Shown here piece by piece: positions 33,708 to 45,550 of a DNA stretch of 64,000 nucleotides (positions are counted from its first letter, which is position 1; the number at the start of each line of letters is the position of its first letter). Source of the DNA: Celoporthe dispersa (taxonomy: Eukaryota; Ascomycota; Sordariomycetes; Diaporthales; Cryphonectriaceae); assembly GCA_016584495.1 (NCBI GenBank), contig WAID01000009.1, positions 62,001 through 126,000 on the forward strand, in the 5' to 3' direction. Both the position numbers and the translations under genes were made by a program. The notes beneath the pieces were generated by a model. That model ran no database searches. It was not told the DNA's origin and saw only the letters and a list, made by a program, of their open reading frames with translations.

Positions 33708-34281
33708 TCAGAGATCCAGCAGGAGCTGCGGGGCGATCTTCTCGAGGTCCTCAACCTGCAGCAGCATTTGGAGCAACGTCGTCAGCATTCTGAGGCTCAA
33801 ATTCCGAGAGGAAGTGCGCGTATCATCGCCCGGGCAGTCAACAGACCTCCATGAACCCGCCATCCCTCTCGGCCGCAGCGCGGGCAATCGCCTCCTTGAC
33901 AAACACATCCATGTACTTGGCGAGGGCATCGTTTGCATCTTTGGTGATCCTTGTACCGTCCTTCTCAAAGAACTCGTGGACGATGCGGGTCAAGAGCCCG
34001 GGCGGGATGGTCTTCTCGGGCTCCTCGTCGTCGCTCCCGTCCTCGTCAGGGGCGTCGCCATCGCCATTTCCTTCGACCTCCATGGGGTCCTCTGCGCCAC
34101 CAGCCTGACGGGGCTCGGGCGATTCGCTTGCACGGGCCGGCTGCTTGCCCTTTGTCTTGGATCTCGACACTCCGGTAGGCTTGTCGACGGCTGCAGGGCG
34201 AGACGACGCTGATGATGCTTTGTTCTTGGAACCTGGAGGGCGGCCGCGCGGAGCAGCAGAGGTCGATTTCTTGGGGGGCAT
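33708..34281 (-). CDS. CENP-X/MHF2 histone-fold protein with N-terminal AT-hook
   Basis: Partner of CENP-S/MHF1; the heterotetramer binds DNA, stimulates FANCM-type helicases at stalled forks and sits at the kinetochore. Exons 34281-33847 and 33755-33708 give 160 residues. The histone fold covers about 92-160: LLTRIVHEFF, GTRITKDANDALAKYM, VKEAIARAA and, across the splice, FMEVEDLEKIAPQLLLDL. CENP-X is usually about 80-100 residues; here a 90-residue extension holds an AT-hook (RGRPPGSKNK, 12-21) and an acidic stretch (about 78-90). The ATG at 34281 opens MPPKKS; upstream codons would add unsupported sequence. The intron donor is GTCTGT, which is weak, but the splice exactly restores the conserved C-terminus. 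Confidence 0.88.
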
Positions 34282-35068
34282 ATTGGCTGCCGAGGAGGAT
34301 TTAGAGACAGGGAAAGCGTTTAGTATTCCTGGACAGGCTGTCGCCGAGCGTCGAAGGCGAGTCCCAGGCTTGAGGCTCTGCCCTTGGCTCGGAGCTGGAC
34401 GACGCGTTTCTAGGCAAGAGCGTGTCGACACTAAGACGGACGGAAGCCATGACGTGTGAGACCCTAACCCTTGATAAGGCTCATGCGACACCTGCCGTTG
34501 GTGACTGTCAATTTTATTTGTGCGAATTCGTCAGGCTTATTCTTTATATCTTCTTCACTCCGCACATCACCTCGAACCTGTACGTTCTGCAAGTCGTATT
34601 GCTTCCGACGCATAGCAAGAGGACGGCTCTAATACTGTACTAATTATCTCGGGACGTCTCGCGAACTTATAGATATTCATTACAGCAACACTTCCTTTAT
34701 AACTTTGCACTCGCGAGGGGCGAGCGTGGCCGGAGAAGGGCGCCTACGACAGCAAAACTTGTCTTGCAACAAGAGCCAAAGGCCAAAGACCAGCCAGGGC
34801 CAGGCTAGGAGCCCAAGCTGGTAGTACAACACCGCGAAAGGGCTTCGAGAAAAGAACAAGAGCATGAGATACATGTACTTTGATCGCTGCGAAGGTCAGA
34901 CAAGGGCATCCGTCTACGTATATGCACTATTCAGTCCCGACTGGTCAGCGTTTGTGAGCCTGAGCCTGACATGTTGGTCGTCTACAAAAACGAGGCGCCG
35001 GTACTTGGCTCGCTTCTGTCGATGCCACTGTCCTTGAGCCAGGATGATAGCATCGTCTTGCCCCCAGA
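34282..35068. other. Intergenic region
   Basis: Promoter side of the CENP-X gene and 3' flank of the membrane-protein gene, both on the minus strand. No gene supported. Confidence 0.5.
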
Positions 35069-36681
35069 TCAAGTTGCTCCCTCTTCGTCCGGACACGGCC
35101 AACGCCCTCTTGCTTCCTCATCATGTTGTTGACCGCCGAGAATGTTTCTTTCTGTCGCCGATAGACACTTTTCAATAGAAGCCCGGCGGGAATTCGCCAG
35201 CTCGGTCTCCGAGCCAAGCGCCCGTCGCGGCAGCCCTTCATTCTCATCCGCGTGAACCATTGTGGAGCCCCGGCTGTTGTCGTGAGCGTCGCCAAACGGG
35301 CTGGGCTGCACACTCGTCATTGTGCCCTTGGACACCCTGGACAGCCACCACAGTGTCGTCAGATTGGTCGATGCCTCGTCGTGTGGGTTTCTGAGGCCCC
35401 GGCTGGGGGAGCTTGTTCGGGGGACGTTGGGGTTTCTCAGGGCCCCGCGGTCCCGGCTCTGTAGGGTTCTCACGAAGACGTTGACGCATGGGAGACAGGC
35501 ACAGATGAGGCCGATGGCGAGCTCCAGTAGACTGCGATTTGGGAAGAGGCGACCTTTAGACTTTTGCCTGAAGCAAGTAAAGGGCATATATGGCCAGACT
35601 CACGTAAACATGGACAAGACGGTAAAGTCCTTGGTCGGATCCGTCGAGCCGAGAAACTGAATAATCTTAACCATCCTGTAAACCGTTGTTGCTGTCGCGA
35701 CGCCTCCTGCGCTGAGGAGCAGAATGATCTTGAGTTTCTGCCGCATGGGCAGCGCCCGCATCGACATGGCAAGTGGGATCGGGAGAATGAGGATCAGGAA
35801 ATCTGTCACCACCGCGATGGTGATGTCGGCGATGAAGAGATATGTCTGGTTCAGGCAGTAGGGATTCTTGCCCGTGACACCAATCTCAACGGTCATGTCC
35901 CAGTATGCCGAGATTGGCCTGCAGACTGCCATCTTGGCTATCTGTATGGGTAGGTACGCGATGGCGAGGCATACGATGAAGTAGCGCAGACCCCTGGCGG
36001 TTCGTTCCCTAACGGCAAAGACACGAGCTATGAGAAGCAGGATGGTCACCTTGGTCGCGTAGGCGGCTGGAATATAGACCGCAGCACAGATATACAGCCA
36101 CTGCCCCGGCCATCTCCTCTTAGTGACTCCTTTTCCCAAGAGAAAGAGAGCTGGGCCAAGGTGCTTACTTTTAGAAACTCCCTGAAGGTATCTTGAGACA
36201 GGTCCCAGACATGCAAGCCCTCGCCATAACGTATCACTGCGCTGTTTTGTAAGCATCCGATAGGAACGACCAAGAATAAAGAAAAGTATTTTAGACTTAC
36301 ACTGAATGATGCCGATGGCAAAGAATATAGTGATAGCCTGATTTTCCTTAGTAAGAATAGGAGCATGTCCATTGGTCTATTCTGGTCTACGTACCCACGC
36401 GACCGAGAAGAAATCTAAGCAGTGGGTATCAGTACCAGTCAGCGTCTGGCAACTGGGGAAGACGGATCAGGAGGGTCCTCACAGTCCTCAGGTAGCATAT
36501 AATCACGCTTGATGCCGAGTTTGACGTAGAACCGGATGGCAGCAAAGATCACCAGCAGACCAAGGCAGACATAGGTATTGACAATATTGGCGGTCTGCCA
36601 CACACTGTGGAGGGGGCCAAAATCTCGAGTGACTCCTGGTGGTGGCGTTGCCGCTGGCACAAACTCCGACGGTGAGCTCAT
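35069..36681 (-). CDS. Fungal rhodopsin-like seven-helix integral membrane protein (PTH11-related type)
   Basis: Six exons (36681-36483, 36414-36395, 36337-36301, 36236-36169, 36100-35604, 35531-35069) give 427 residues; exon 2 is just 20 bases. Helices include NTYVCLGLLVIFAAIRFYV, an AITIFFAIGII segment split across exons, ARVFAV, a helix at LRYFIVCLAIAYLPIQ, FIADITIAVVTDFLILILPI, KIILLLSAGGVATATTVY and LLELAIGLICACLP. Between helices lies CRPISAYWD, typical of this fungal family. The C-terminal tail is about 130 residues, hydrophilic and Ser/Arg/Asn-rich, likely cytosolic. There is no CFEM domain at the N-terminus. The fungal family is GPCR-like but ligand and G-protein coupling are generally unknown. 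Acceptors for exons 4 and 5 were chosen because nearer AGs create stops. Confidence 0.85.
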
Positions 36682-37967
36682 CGTTTTCTTGACGTTAGAC
36701 ACCGCGCGCGCGATGGCCCACAATGGACACACAGTCACCTCCTATTCCGTAGGGTGCAGAAGCAGCACTTGGTCAGGCGAGGACAGGTCTTAGACATTGA
36801 CATGGTGCTTCTTCACATCTTGCAAGACCGGTCGACATGTCGAAAACAGGAAACAAAAGTTCAAGACAGCATTATGAAGCTTCTCATCATGGCTTCGGGC
36901 CAGAATGTGGCGTGTTTGTGAGGTATGCTTCGCAGATTGGGACGCAATGAGAGTTCTGCGGTGCTTGAAACACCAACCTCATGGAGGACATCTCGACGTG
37001 TAGACGGTGAAGATTTTTGCATGGCCCGAGGGAGGGGGGAGGGGGGGGCTAAAGAGACGGATGGATAACTTTCCAGACGCTCGAGCGCAAACCAAAACGC
37101 CGTCGTATTGTGATCCTGGGATAGGGTTTGGCTGCTGGCGCTATCCAGGCATTATGACGCCTTGCATCGTTCCGAGAAATGACCTCGAAAACTCCGTTCA
37201 GCTGTCGTAGGAGTGGGAGGGAATAAGGTTTTCGGCTGGGAGGGCTAGGTGCTGGTGAGCAGGGGAGACAACCTCATCGGATGGTAGAAGGAGGACGCAC
37301 GAGTCAGAAGTCGCATCCCAATGGACGGCATCTCCGCCATTCTGAGGTCTTGCTAGGTCGCCTCTCTGGTCTTCGATGTGGTGGAAAACATAGGTCGGAA
37401 GCGGTGGCAAAAGGTGAGGCATATGGCACACCGAGACAAGCAGCGTGAGACGTCTCCCCCTTGAAGAAAAGCTTCGCTTCGCCGCTCAAACACGGGCAGG
37501 CATCATCTCTGTCTATCTTCATGTGCCCAACTATCACAACCCAGTCAATACTGCCTGCACCGGGCACCAATCGCGTCGTAAGCATGAGACCGCGTCGAGG
37601 GCTGAAGATATTAGACGTAGCGCTACCCTGGCCGTGCTACATGGCTGAGAGGCGCATCACAGTCATTTCCACCACACGAGAGGTCTGATCTCGTCTTGCA
37701 GTTGAGGGCGGTGCCTGCACACCCAACCACCCTTGACGCGAAATGTCGGTGTAAGGCCAGTCCTCTGTACCAATTGACCGCCGGGTGGAAGTGTGACAGA
37801 TTTGCCTCCCCGCTAGGAAACCCATAGGAAATTGCGCCTAGCGCAGAGCGTCAATAGCGGTTCGATCTTTTCATGGTATTTGAACTCTAGCAGCTGGGGA
37901 TGTGGCGCATGAAGAGGATGCGGATGGCAGAATGGTACCTAATGACTTGCGGCTGTAGATCAAAGTT
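36682..37967. other. Intergenic region
   Basis: 5' flank of the membrane-protein gene and 3' flank of the phosphoesterase. A G-rich tract lies at about 37025-37050. No gene supported. Confidence 0.5.
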
Positions 37968-38856
37968 CTAGCCCCATCTCCGCCACCGAGTCGGCGCCTC
38001 TCCAGACTCGGGTATCGTAGGCCCGGGAAGGATCTCCCGGAGGAACGTGTTGATGTCGTTGCCAGCGTCGACGACCTCGCTCCACTGCCTTGGGTAGCCC
38101 AGGCTGCACTCCTCGAACCTGACGCCATCCTTCCAGTCCGTCCTCCTCACGTGAAGGTGGCCAGACACCACAACCTTGGCATTGTACCGCTTGTGCCAGT
38201 CCTCGGTCTTCCTGGTGCCGCACCACAAGCTGAACCTCGGCACCCGGGGGATGTGCACGAGATCCTCCCTGAGCGGCCAGTGGTTGAGGATGATGAGGGG
38301 CACGCCCTGCGACGCTGCCACCTCGAGCCTCCCCTGTGCCTTTTCGACGAGGGCATCACACCAGGCCTCACGAGAAGGGTACGGGTCAGGGAACAGGAGG
38401 AACTCGTCCGTGGCGACGGTGTCGGCCTCCTCGGCCCACTTCAGCGCGTCCTCCTTGGTGGTGAGATGATCTGGTCGGAAGGAGTAGTCGTACAAGGTGA
38501 AGATAGGTGCGATCAGCGCAGGTCCCCCTTCCCCCCTCCCAGAGGAAGAAGTCGTCCTCGGGGGTGCAGACGCCATATCTGCGCGCAATAGCGACGCACT
38601 GATCGTACTTGTCCTCGCCCTTGAGCTGGGGTTCGGAGGGGCCAGGGATGGAATACAACTCATGGTTCCCGGGGCACCAGAAGACCTTCTTGAAGCACCT
38701 GGTCGCGGTAGAAAAGGCAAGCTCGAGGTGCTCGGGTTTCTCGCCCAGGTCGCCACACAGGACCAGGCCGTCGTCGAGATGAAGGTCGAGTTCAGACCAG
38801 AGATTGCGGTTGGCCGCATAGCTCAGGTGCAGGTCAGCTATAGCATAGAGGCGCAT
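37968..38856 (-). CDS. Calcineurin-like metallophosphoesterase (one-base frameshift)
   Basis: Dinuclear-metal phosphoesterase. Metal-binding motifs in order: D8-L-H10, G35-D36-L, G63-N64-H65-E, then NHWPL and GHLH near the C-terminal third. Intronless. The reading shifts within a G6 run (plus-strand C 38531-38536): FFLWEG is followed by EGGPALIAPIFTLYDYSF one base out, so one G appears extra; removing it gives 295 residues. As written the first frame would end at 38386. The substrate is not known; related fungal proteins are annotated only as metallophosphoesterases. It is divergent from the exonuclease-HRDC gene. Confidence 0.87.
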
Positions 38857-39736
38857 TGTGGGCGCAGGTGACGTCTGAGCTGTGTGAACCGAGATGCATC
38901 GTTGTGACGATAAACACTATGCTGAGCAATCAACACTTTAGACCATCAGGAAGGTACTTACCCTGTAAGCAAGCCACCGCGGCGTCGGGTCAAATCCATC
39001 TGGTGCAGGACCCAGGTCGGAGTTCGGAGCCCAGACGGCCGGGCCAGAGCTAGTACTTAAGCTACAGTAGCACTGACCGGGTGGCCTGGTAAGCGAGGAC
39101 GATATATGCAATATGGGGTAATCACTGTAGGGCGGACGTGTGCAGCTGAAAACCAAAGCCTTCATGCATGGAAATTACAGCACAAGTACAAAAGAAGATT
39201 AGCCCAGGCTTTTCGACGACTTGAATGGCTCAGTTCTTGGCTGGAGAATTGCAGCGGTCGCCCAGCGGGAAGGCGCTATTGGTATTCCTCCAATGCAGCT
39301 TTACCCGGCTACTCGCATATTGCTCGGGCCTGCTGCAGCGACAAGGCCCCCCATAGGCGCATTCTCAGACAACAACACCAACCTCCAAAACCAGCCCCTC
39401 CCCCAGGAGCTGCATGACCTCGTCACCGTATCTGCAAGATGCTGTAAAACACACCGAGGTTGATCCACCTGTTGAGGCATCGCAGTGGTATTTTTTCTAC
39501 AGCACGGCGCGTGCCACCCTCTTCTCGTTCTGGCCTGCTGACCTGACCTGCTGTCGGATCGACGACGCCCCCCTTCCCAAGTCGGGGCTTCCACGTTTGT
39601 TCAGCGGTCCACCACTAGACCCTGCCTTTGCACTTTCCTAGCTGCTCAGATCGCTGGATCAAGGCCATCCGGAGTAATTGGCAGTCGTCATATTCTCTGC
39701 GCAGTGCAAATGTGTCGGCACCTCAGCAAATGACCA
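38857..39736. promoter_or_regulatory. Divergent promoter region
   Basis: 880 bases between the start codons of the metallophosphoesterase (minus) and the exonuclease-HRDC gene (plus), so both promoters must lie here. No strong individual site was identified. Confidence 0.45.
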
Positions 39737-42077
39737 ATGGACAACATCGCACGGCAAGACCCCGCGACGCGCGCGAACAACACTGGTGGCGCCCCAGCTC
39801 TTGCTTCAAAGAGTGACCAAGACATGGCGTCGTCTGAATCTGCCAAGGCGCCCTGGCCTTTGCAGTTTCGAATGATTACCCCTCCGCCCGAGCGTGAGCC
39901 ACCCTCCGCTGGACCCCAGTTTTGGAGCCACGAGCTATACCGCGGGCCCAATAACCGAACAGTGAGGATTCTATACAGCCGTACCAAGGCGCAGTCCGAG
40001 GATATAGCGCAGCACTTTCTCGGAGAGAAAGTCATTGGGTTTGACATGGAGTGGCCGTGGCAGTCTGACTCCGAAAAGGGCACGCTCCCCCCTGCAGAAG
40101 AGGATAGGTCTGATCCAGATCGCCTGCGAGGACAAGATAGCCTTGTTCCATATCGGCCTCCATCCCGGCAAGACTTCGACAGACATCTTGGCCCCCTCGC
40201 TGCGGAGGATCATCGAGTCTCCAGACATCACCAAGACAGGGGTTGGTATCCTGAGCGCAGACTTCTCGAGACTTCGGAAGTGGTTCGCCCTCTCGCCTCG
40301 TGGTGCTTTTGAGCTGAGCCACCTCCATAACCTCGTGGTGTATGGGCCGACGGAGCCTCAGTCGGTCACGACGAGGATGAGGCGCCTGAGCAAGCAGGTG
40401 GAGTTGCACCTGGGCTTTCCGCTTCACAAGGGCAAGGTGCGGACGAGCAACTGGAGCCGGGAGCTGGGTCCTCAACAGATCAAGTACGCTGCGGCAGACG
40501 CATACGCTGGCTTCATGCTCTTTCACTATATGAATGCGCAGAGAACGTCTATGAGCCCAACCCCGCCACTGCCTCTGCAGGCAGACCTATACCAAGAGCT
40601 TGGATATGGCATGGGCAATATAACACCAGTCCAACTCGGTCCGCACGGCGAGGCTACAGCCATTTCCTCTTTCAAATTCTTCAAGATACCAGAGCAGACT
40701 AAACCCAAACCCAAACGAGCGAGCGAACCACCCAAGACAGTCGTCGAGAACGAGCCGGAGGGTATAGATCATGATAATCCACCAGCCGCCCTCGCCGCCA
40801 CTACCACCACCACCACCCGTGAAGGCTCGGAGCAATTCGTCAAAGTCGGTCAGCGCGGCAGACAGATTCTCCTTGAGAGGCGCACGGCGCAAGCCAGCAC
40901 CCAGGCCGATGCAGAGGTCCACCAGCGGCAGACTGACCACACGCGTAGTGGCGTCACCCGCCCCAGCACAAAGAAGACTGCCGACAAAACGAAGTTACCT
41001 GAAGCAGGAGCACTCGACGAAGCCAATACCAAAGTGCTTTTCGAACAACTTCGAATGCACCGAAAAGGTATCGCAAAGGAGCGCAAGTGCTCGGCTTTCA
41101 TTGTAGCATCCAATGCGTTGCTAGACGCCATCAGTCGAAAATGTCCACGAACCGAACGGGAACTCCTGCAGATCAGTGGAATCGGCAGGCGCAAGGCTAA
41201 GGACTTTGGCCTAGCTTGGCTGGACATCATCCGGGAGTTCCTCAAAATCAAGGCACCTGATCTACTCGCAGCAGAGGAGGCACCTGTACTCGCAGCACCC
41301 CCGCTCGGTGCAACGAGCCCTCAAAAGCACAAGCCGTTGCCTAACGACAAGTTGCAAGATGTCGCAGACGGCGCAACATGGACCCAACCGGTGCTGCATA
41401 CCGGCCTCTCTTTCATCTTGGAGAAGACGACTCTGGCAGACAGTGCCGAGGGGCTGAATCCTGGGGCTAGCCAGGGATCTGATGACAGCTTGGCCTTCGG
41501 GAGCCCAATACGATCACCGTCTCCGTCGTCTCTGAAACGCAAAAGAGAGATGGTGGACTTCGCGGTAGGAGGCTCCACGACACGGCGCTTAACAGCAGGA
41601 CAGTCAACAGCCGGACTTGGCCGCGCGGCTCCCAGCCCTCGAGGGGAGCCAGATTCAGGAAGCGCAGGTGAAGCAGCTCCACTATTACAGATGTCCTCCA
41701 AGACAGACGCTGCCTCCTCAACATCAAGTCGCAACACGCAAGCCATACCGTGGGGTGAACCACCGGGACTTACAGTCCAGGATGGCAACACGGAGGCGTT
41801 AGCGACAGCTCCGGGGCCGAGGCCTCAGCCGACGCGCCCAGTCGAAAGACAAATCTTCCGCAACAAGATTGTGGCCTTCAACAGGCTCGTCACACCAGCT
41901 GTGATTCTGTCCGAGGCGACCATCGATCAGATCGTGGAGAAGCCACCAAAGACCGTGGAGGAGCTACTGCGAATACCAGGCGTCATACCCTTCGCCAACG
42001 TCTGTGCTAGATCAGATCGCAGCTTTTTGGAATTCATCATCAAAGCTACTCCGGAGCAGGTCTCTTCCATCGCCTAA
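39737..42077 (+). CDS. 3'-5' exonuclease with HRDC domains (Werner-exonuclease/RNase D type), one-base frameshift
   Basis: DnaQ-fold exonuclease of the RNase D/WRN type. Intronless. Motif I is F102-D103-M104-E105, motif II is in GVGILSADFSRLRKWF and motif III is YAAADAYAGFMLF, giving the DEDDy set. After a disordered T/S/P-rich segment comes an HRDC domain (about residues 430-505) with LFEQLRMHRKGIAKE, ELLQISGIGRRKAK; a second HRDC-like stretch (about 700-765) contains FNRLVTPAVILSEATI and ELLRIPGV. There is no helicase, so the gene encodes the exonuclease part only. The frame shifts at a C6 run (40087-40092): SEKGTLP continues LQKRIGLIQIACED one base out. Removing one C gives 779 residues. 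Likely nuclear, in DNA repair or RNA 3' processing. Confidence 0.87.
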
Positions 42078-43479
42078 CTCCACTACTTGAGCTCGGCGGT
42101 CGTCCAAGATCGCTTGGCCCTCCATTATGATACCGTGGTCAAGGATGCGAACCGAGGATTGTCGGCTACGTGGCTGAGGTGGAGTGTTGGCAGCAGTCTT
42201 GTCGTGTCCTTTTCTTCTTCTTCTGTTTTCTCTTCCGGATACCATTGCATATAGCGCATAGGACACAGGTGGGATTAAATCTGAGGTCAATGTTCAAAGG
42301 GTCTCGTGTCGTGTCCAGTGTACGTGAAGTGAAATCTAGGCGCGCAACTCAAGGATGGAGACGCCAGAACCTGATTTTGGGCAGGGTGCCGTTTTGCTTG
42401 GCCCCCAGCGGCTGCAAACACAGATGAGTGGTCCAACGAGGTTGGATCATACCTTGATACAAATATCGTAAACGCAGTGAGACCTGCTGACAGTCAGCCC
42501 ATTCATGCTCTTCAGTGGGCGACTTTGAGGGAGCCAGCCTTCCTGGATGACGGCATGGGCCCTGTTGTTACTATCTTCAGCACGATATCAAGACGAGCAG
42601 CCGAGCCCTACGAATGGCTCATTGATTTTCCAGGAGAGGACAAAACACACCGCTTATCAGGTAATATAAATTACGAGCGAGCGATCCCGGCCTGTGTGTT
42701 GGGCCCGTCTTGACAGCTTTTTCAGGGGCCAGCCCGCCAGAGTGAGCTGATCCGGAACAAGATTCGCTGGATTGCCACCCGGGATTTTCAGTGGGCTCGC
42801 TGAACAGGTCTCCCGATTCGACTACAAGTCAAGCAATTTTTTTTTCCCCTTCTCCTTCTTCGTTCTTTTGTTAGCCCTGGCGCATCCAACCACGTGTTCA
42901 AATGCAACGCCATGCCCACGCGGGATTTAGATAGCAGCACTACACCCACTGGGCTGGTCTGGACCATTAAGGGGCACTCAGAGATCAAAGTCGAGGCACA
43001 AGGAAGACGTCAAGAGATCGAAATCTCTCTGCGCTGGGCTGCATGTATTGAAAGCATGTACGTCCGTACTCTGTACAGGGCTCCTCAGGCTACCTTGTAG
43101 TTACAGGGCAGCGTACAGGGCTGTTGGCATGCGTGCAGATGTTTCTGTAACCACTATGATGTAGCCGCTAGTCGGGCATCGGGAGCTAACGGGGAGCTGC
43201 GTCGCGGCCCTAGTGGGGTCCCAATGTGCCAACGTGCAGGGATGACAGCGCATGGGCAAGACCCATCGTCCCTTCCAGGGGGTAGGGGATTTTTATAGTC
43301 CATGATTCCCTCTTGTTGGACATGGCACGCCGCAGTCGTCCTGATTCAACGACTACAGCTTTTTTTTTCTCCCTTCTCATCTCCTTCTCTTTGAACTGGC
43401 CACCAGCGCCTTGACACTTCCCTGAGGCAGTGGCTCACTCTGGGTCAACTGTCCTTGATCTCTCCTTAACCAAATCGTC
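42078..43479. other. Intergenic region
   Basis: 3' flank of the exonuclease gene and promoter of the transporter. T/C-rich tracts at about 42836-42872 and 43360-43395. No gene supported. Confidence 0.5.
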
Positions 43480-44832
43480 ATGGACCCTCAGGTTCGCCAG
43501 TTTTCCCCCCTCGAGAAGCACAAGGTCAACCACCCAGATGGCTCCACAGGTGCTGGCGACGTCGAGCTTGCGCCTCGCGTCACCCTCGAGAGGATTCCCA
43601 CCTACCTGCAGCCGCCGATAACCCTGAGGGAGAGGCTGCGGCACTTCACTTTCGCATGGTACACTGTCACGTAAGTTGAAGAAGGAGGAGGTCCCCATCT
43701 GATCTCTCGGTGCAGGGGCAAGGAGGCCAGAAAGAGACTGACAGGTCGCCGCAGCATGTCTACGGGCGGTATTGCCCTCGTCCTAGGCCTTACGCCCCAT
43801 CGCTTTAGAGGCCTCAACACGATTGGCTTGGTCGTCTTCCTGTTTGACCTTGTCTGCTTCGCCCTCATATCAGCCTGTCTGCTCCTCAGGTTTGCGCTCT
43901 ACAAGCACACCTTCCGCAGGACCCTGACAAGGCCCAGGGAGGCCCTCTTCGTCTCGACATGCTTCCTCTCCATCGCAGCTCTCCTGTCGAATGCAGAAAA
44001 GTACGGCTCCCTCTTCCTGGGCGAGGATGCTCGGGACGGGCTTGCGGTGTTCTTGCGGGTCACGTTCTGGCTCTACGTGGCGGTGACATTCCTCCTGTCC
44101 GTGGTCCAGTACCACCTGCTCTTCTCCGTCAAGGAGCAGCGACGCCTGACGGTCAACTCGATGACGCCAGCCTGGATCCTGCCGATTTTCCCCGTCATGC
44201 TGGCAGGGACCATCGCCGCCTTCGACTCGCCGACACAGGAACCACCCCAGGCCCTCGCCATCATCTCCACGGGCCTCGCAGCCCAGGGCCTCGGCATGCT
44301 CGTCTCCATCTTCATGTACGCTACCTACCTCTCGCGCCTCATGGTCTATGGCCTGCCGGCGCAGCGGCCAGGCATGTTCATCGCGGTCGGCCCGCCGAGC
44401 TTCACGTGTGCAGCCCTGGTCGCCATCGCCGACGACGTGCCGCGCATCTTCGCCTCAGAGGTCCCTGTCGTCCAGGGCATGCTCAGGCCCGACATCCTGG
44501 CCAGCGGTGTCCAGCTGGCCGCGCTGTACTGCTCCGTCTTCCTCTGGGGCCTGAGCTTCTGGTTCTTCGCGTCCGCGGTCATGGCCGTCGCCGCGGGCAT
44601 GCCTGACCGCAAGTTTCACCTCAGCTGGTGGAGCTTCGTGTTCCCCAACGTCGGCTTCTGCATATCGACCATCCGCGTCGGCGAGGCGATGGGGAGCGAC
44701 GGCCTGCTCTGGTTCAGCTCCGTCCTGACCATCGTGCTGGTGATAGCCTGGTGTTATATCGCCTGGCGATGTGTCTGGGCTGTCATTCAGAGAGAGATTG
44801 TCTGGCCAGGGCACGATGAGGACTCCGATTGA
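43480..44832 (+). CDS. C4-dicarboxylate/malate transporter, MAE1/TDT family
   Basis: Plasma-membrane transporter of the tellurite-resistance/dicarboxylate (SLAC1-like) family. Exons 43480-43670 and 43755-44832 give 422 residues. The first helix is split by the intron and joins WYTVT to MSTGGIALVLG, the family's pore signature. About ten helices follow, for example GLVVFLFDLVCFALISACLLL, VSTCFLSIAALLSNAEKYGSL, WLYVAVTFLLSVV and ILPIFPVMLAGTIAAF. The pattern fits malate/C4-dicarboxylate permeases more than SSU1 sulfite pumps, though the two cannot be fully separated by eye. The reading frame is intact. Both termini appear cytosolic. Confidence 0.88.
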
Positions 44833-45550
44833 GATTCAACATATACCGCTCGCCGAACCTTGGGCGGCGACGTATACTTTAATATTACGACATCATGCTG
44901 GCCAATGCACCGCGCTCTTTTGGCACCATTCCCCCGACGTGCACCTGTAGCATCGCATCGGTCGGACTTGGCGCGAGGTATAACCGAACGCGACGACACC
45001 CTGCGACAGCCGCTAGGCACCCACGCTCAAGTATTGCCGGTGGCCCGAGGACCGAGCTGGCCCCGTACCTGCTTACAGATCGTCAAGTCGTCGCGCCTCA
45101 TGTTTCTGTTCAGGACGGCCAGCCAAACGCAGTAACGAGATTCGAGGTTCTAGCATCGCACGTCGCCGCCTGGCAAGGGGAAATTGATTCGTGACAATTT
45201 CTCTTGTGGCAGAACGGAAGGACAACAACGCTGACCGCGAGTCTGAGGCCCCACTCTAGCCTACCAACGCCTTCGGGCTCGGAAGGATTCCCCTTGTTAC
45301 CGTAACTAATCGGTCATGCGCTACGTCTCATGCGCAGGTACACACTCACAATTGTACGAACATCCCAGAAGGAGAGCCAAGGCCAAAGCTGTCTCTCTCT
45401 CTCTCTCTCTTTCTCCCCGAAAAATGATAGATATCTAGCGTGCCTGCTTGATTACTGCATCTCAGGTCTCTAGAATCTTCACCGTACTAGGACACCATCC
45501 ACCACCCGTCCATCCTCCGACGACTCTGGTCCAGCTGGCGTTAAAGCACC
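44833..45550. other. Intergenic region with CT repeat
   Basis: Promoter of the following hydrolase. Contains a CT microsatellite at 45391-45411. No gene supported. Confidence 0.5.
45391..45411. repeat. CT microsatellite
   Basis: About ten CT units, 140 bases before the hydrolase ATG; may lie in its leader. Confidence 0.85.
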
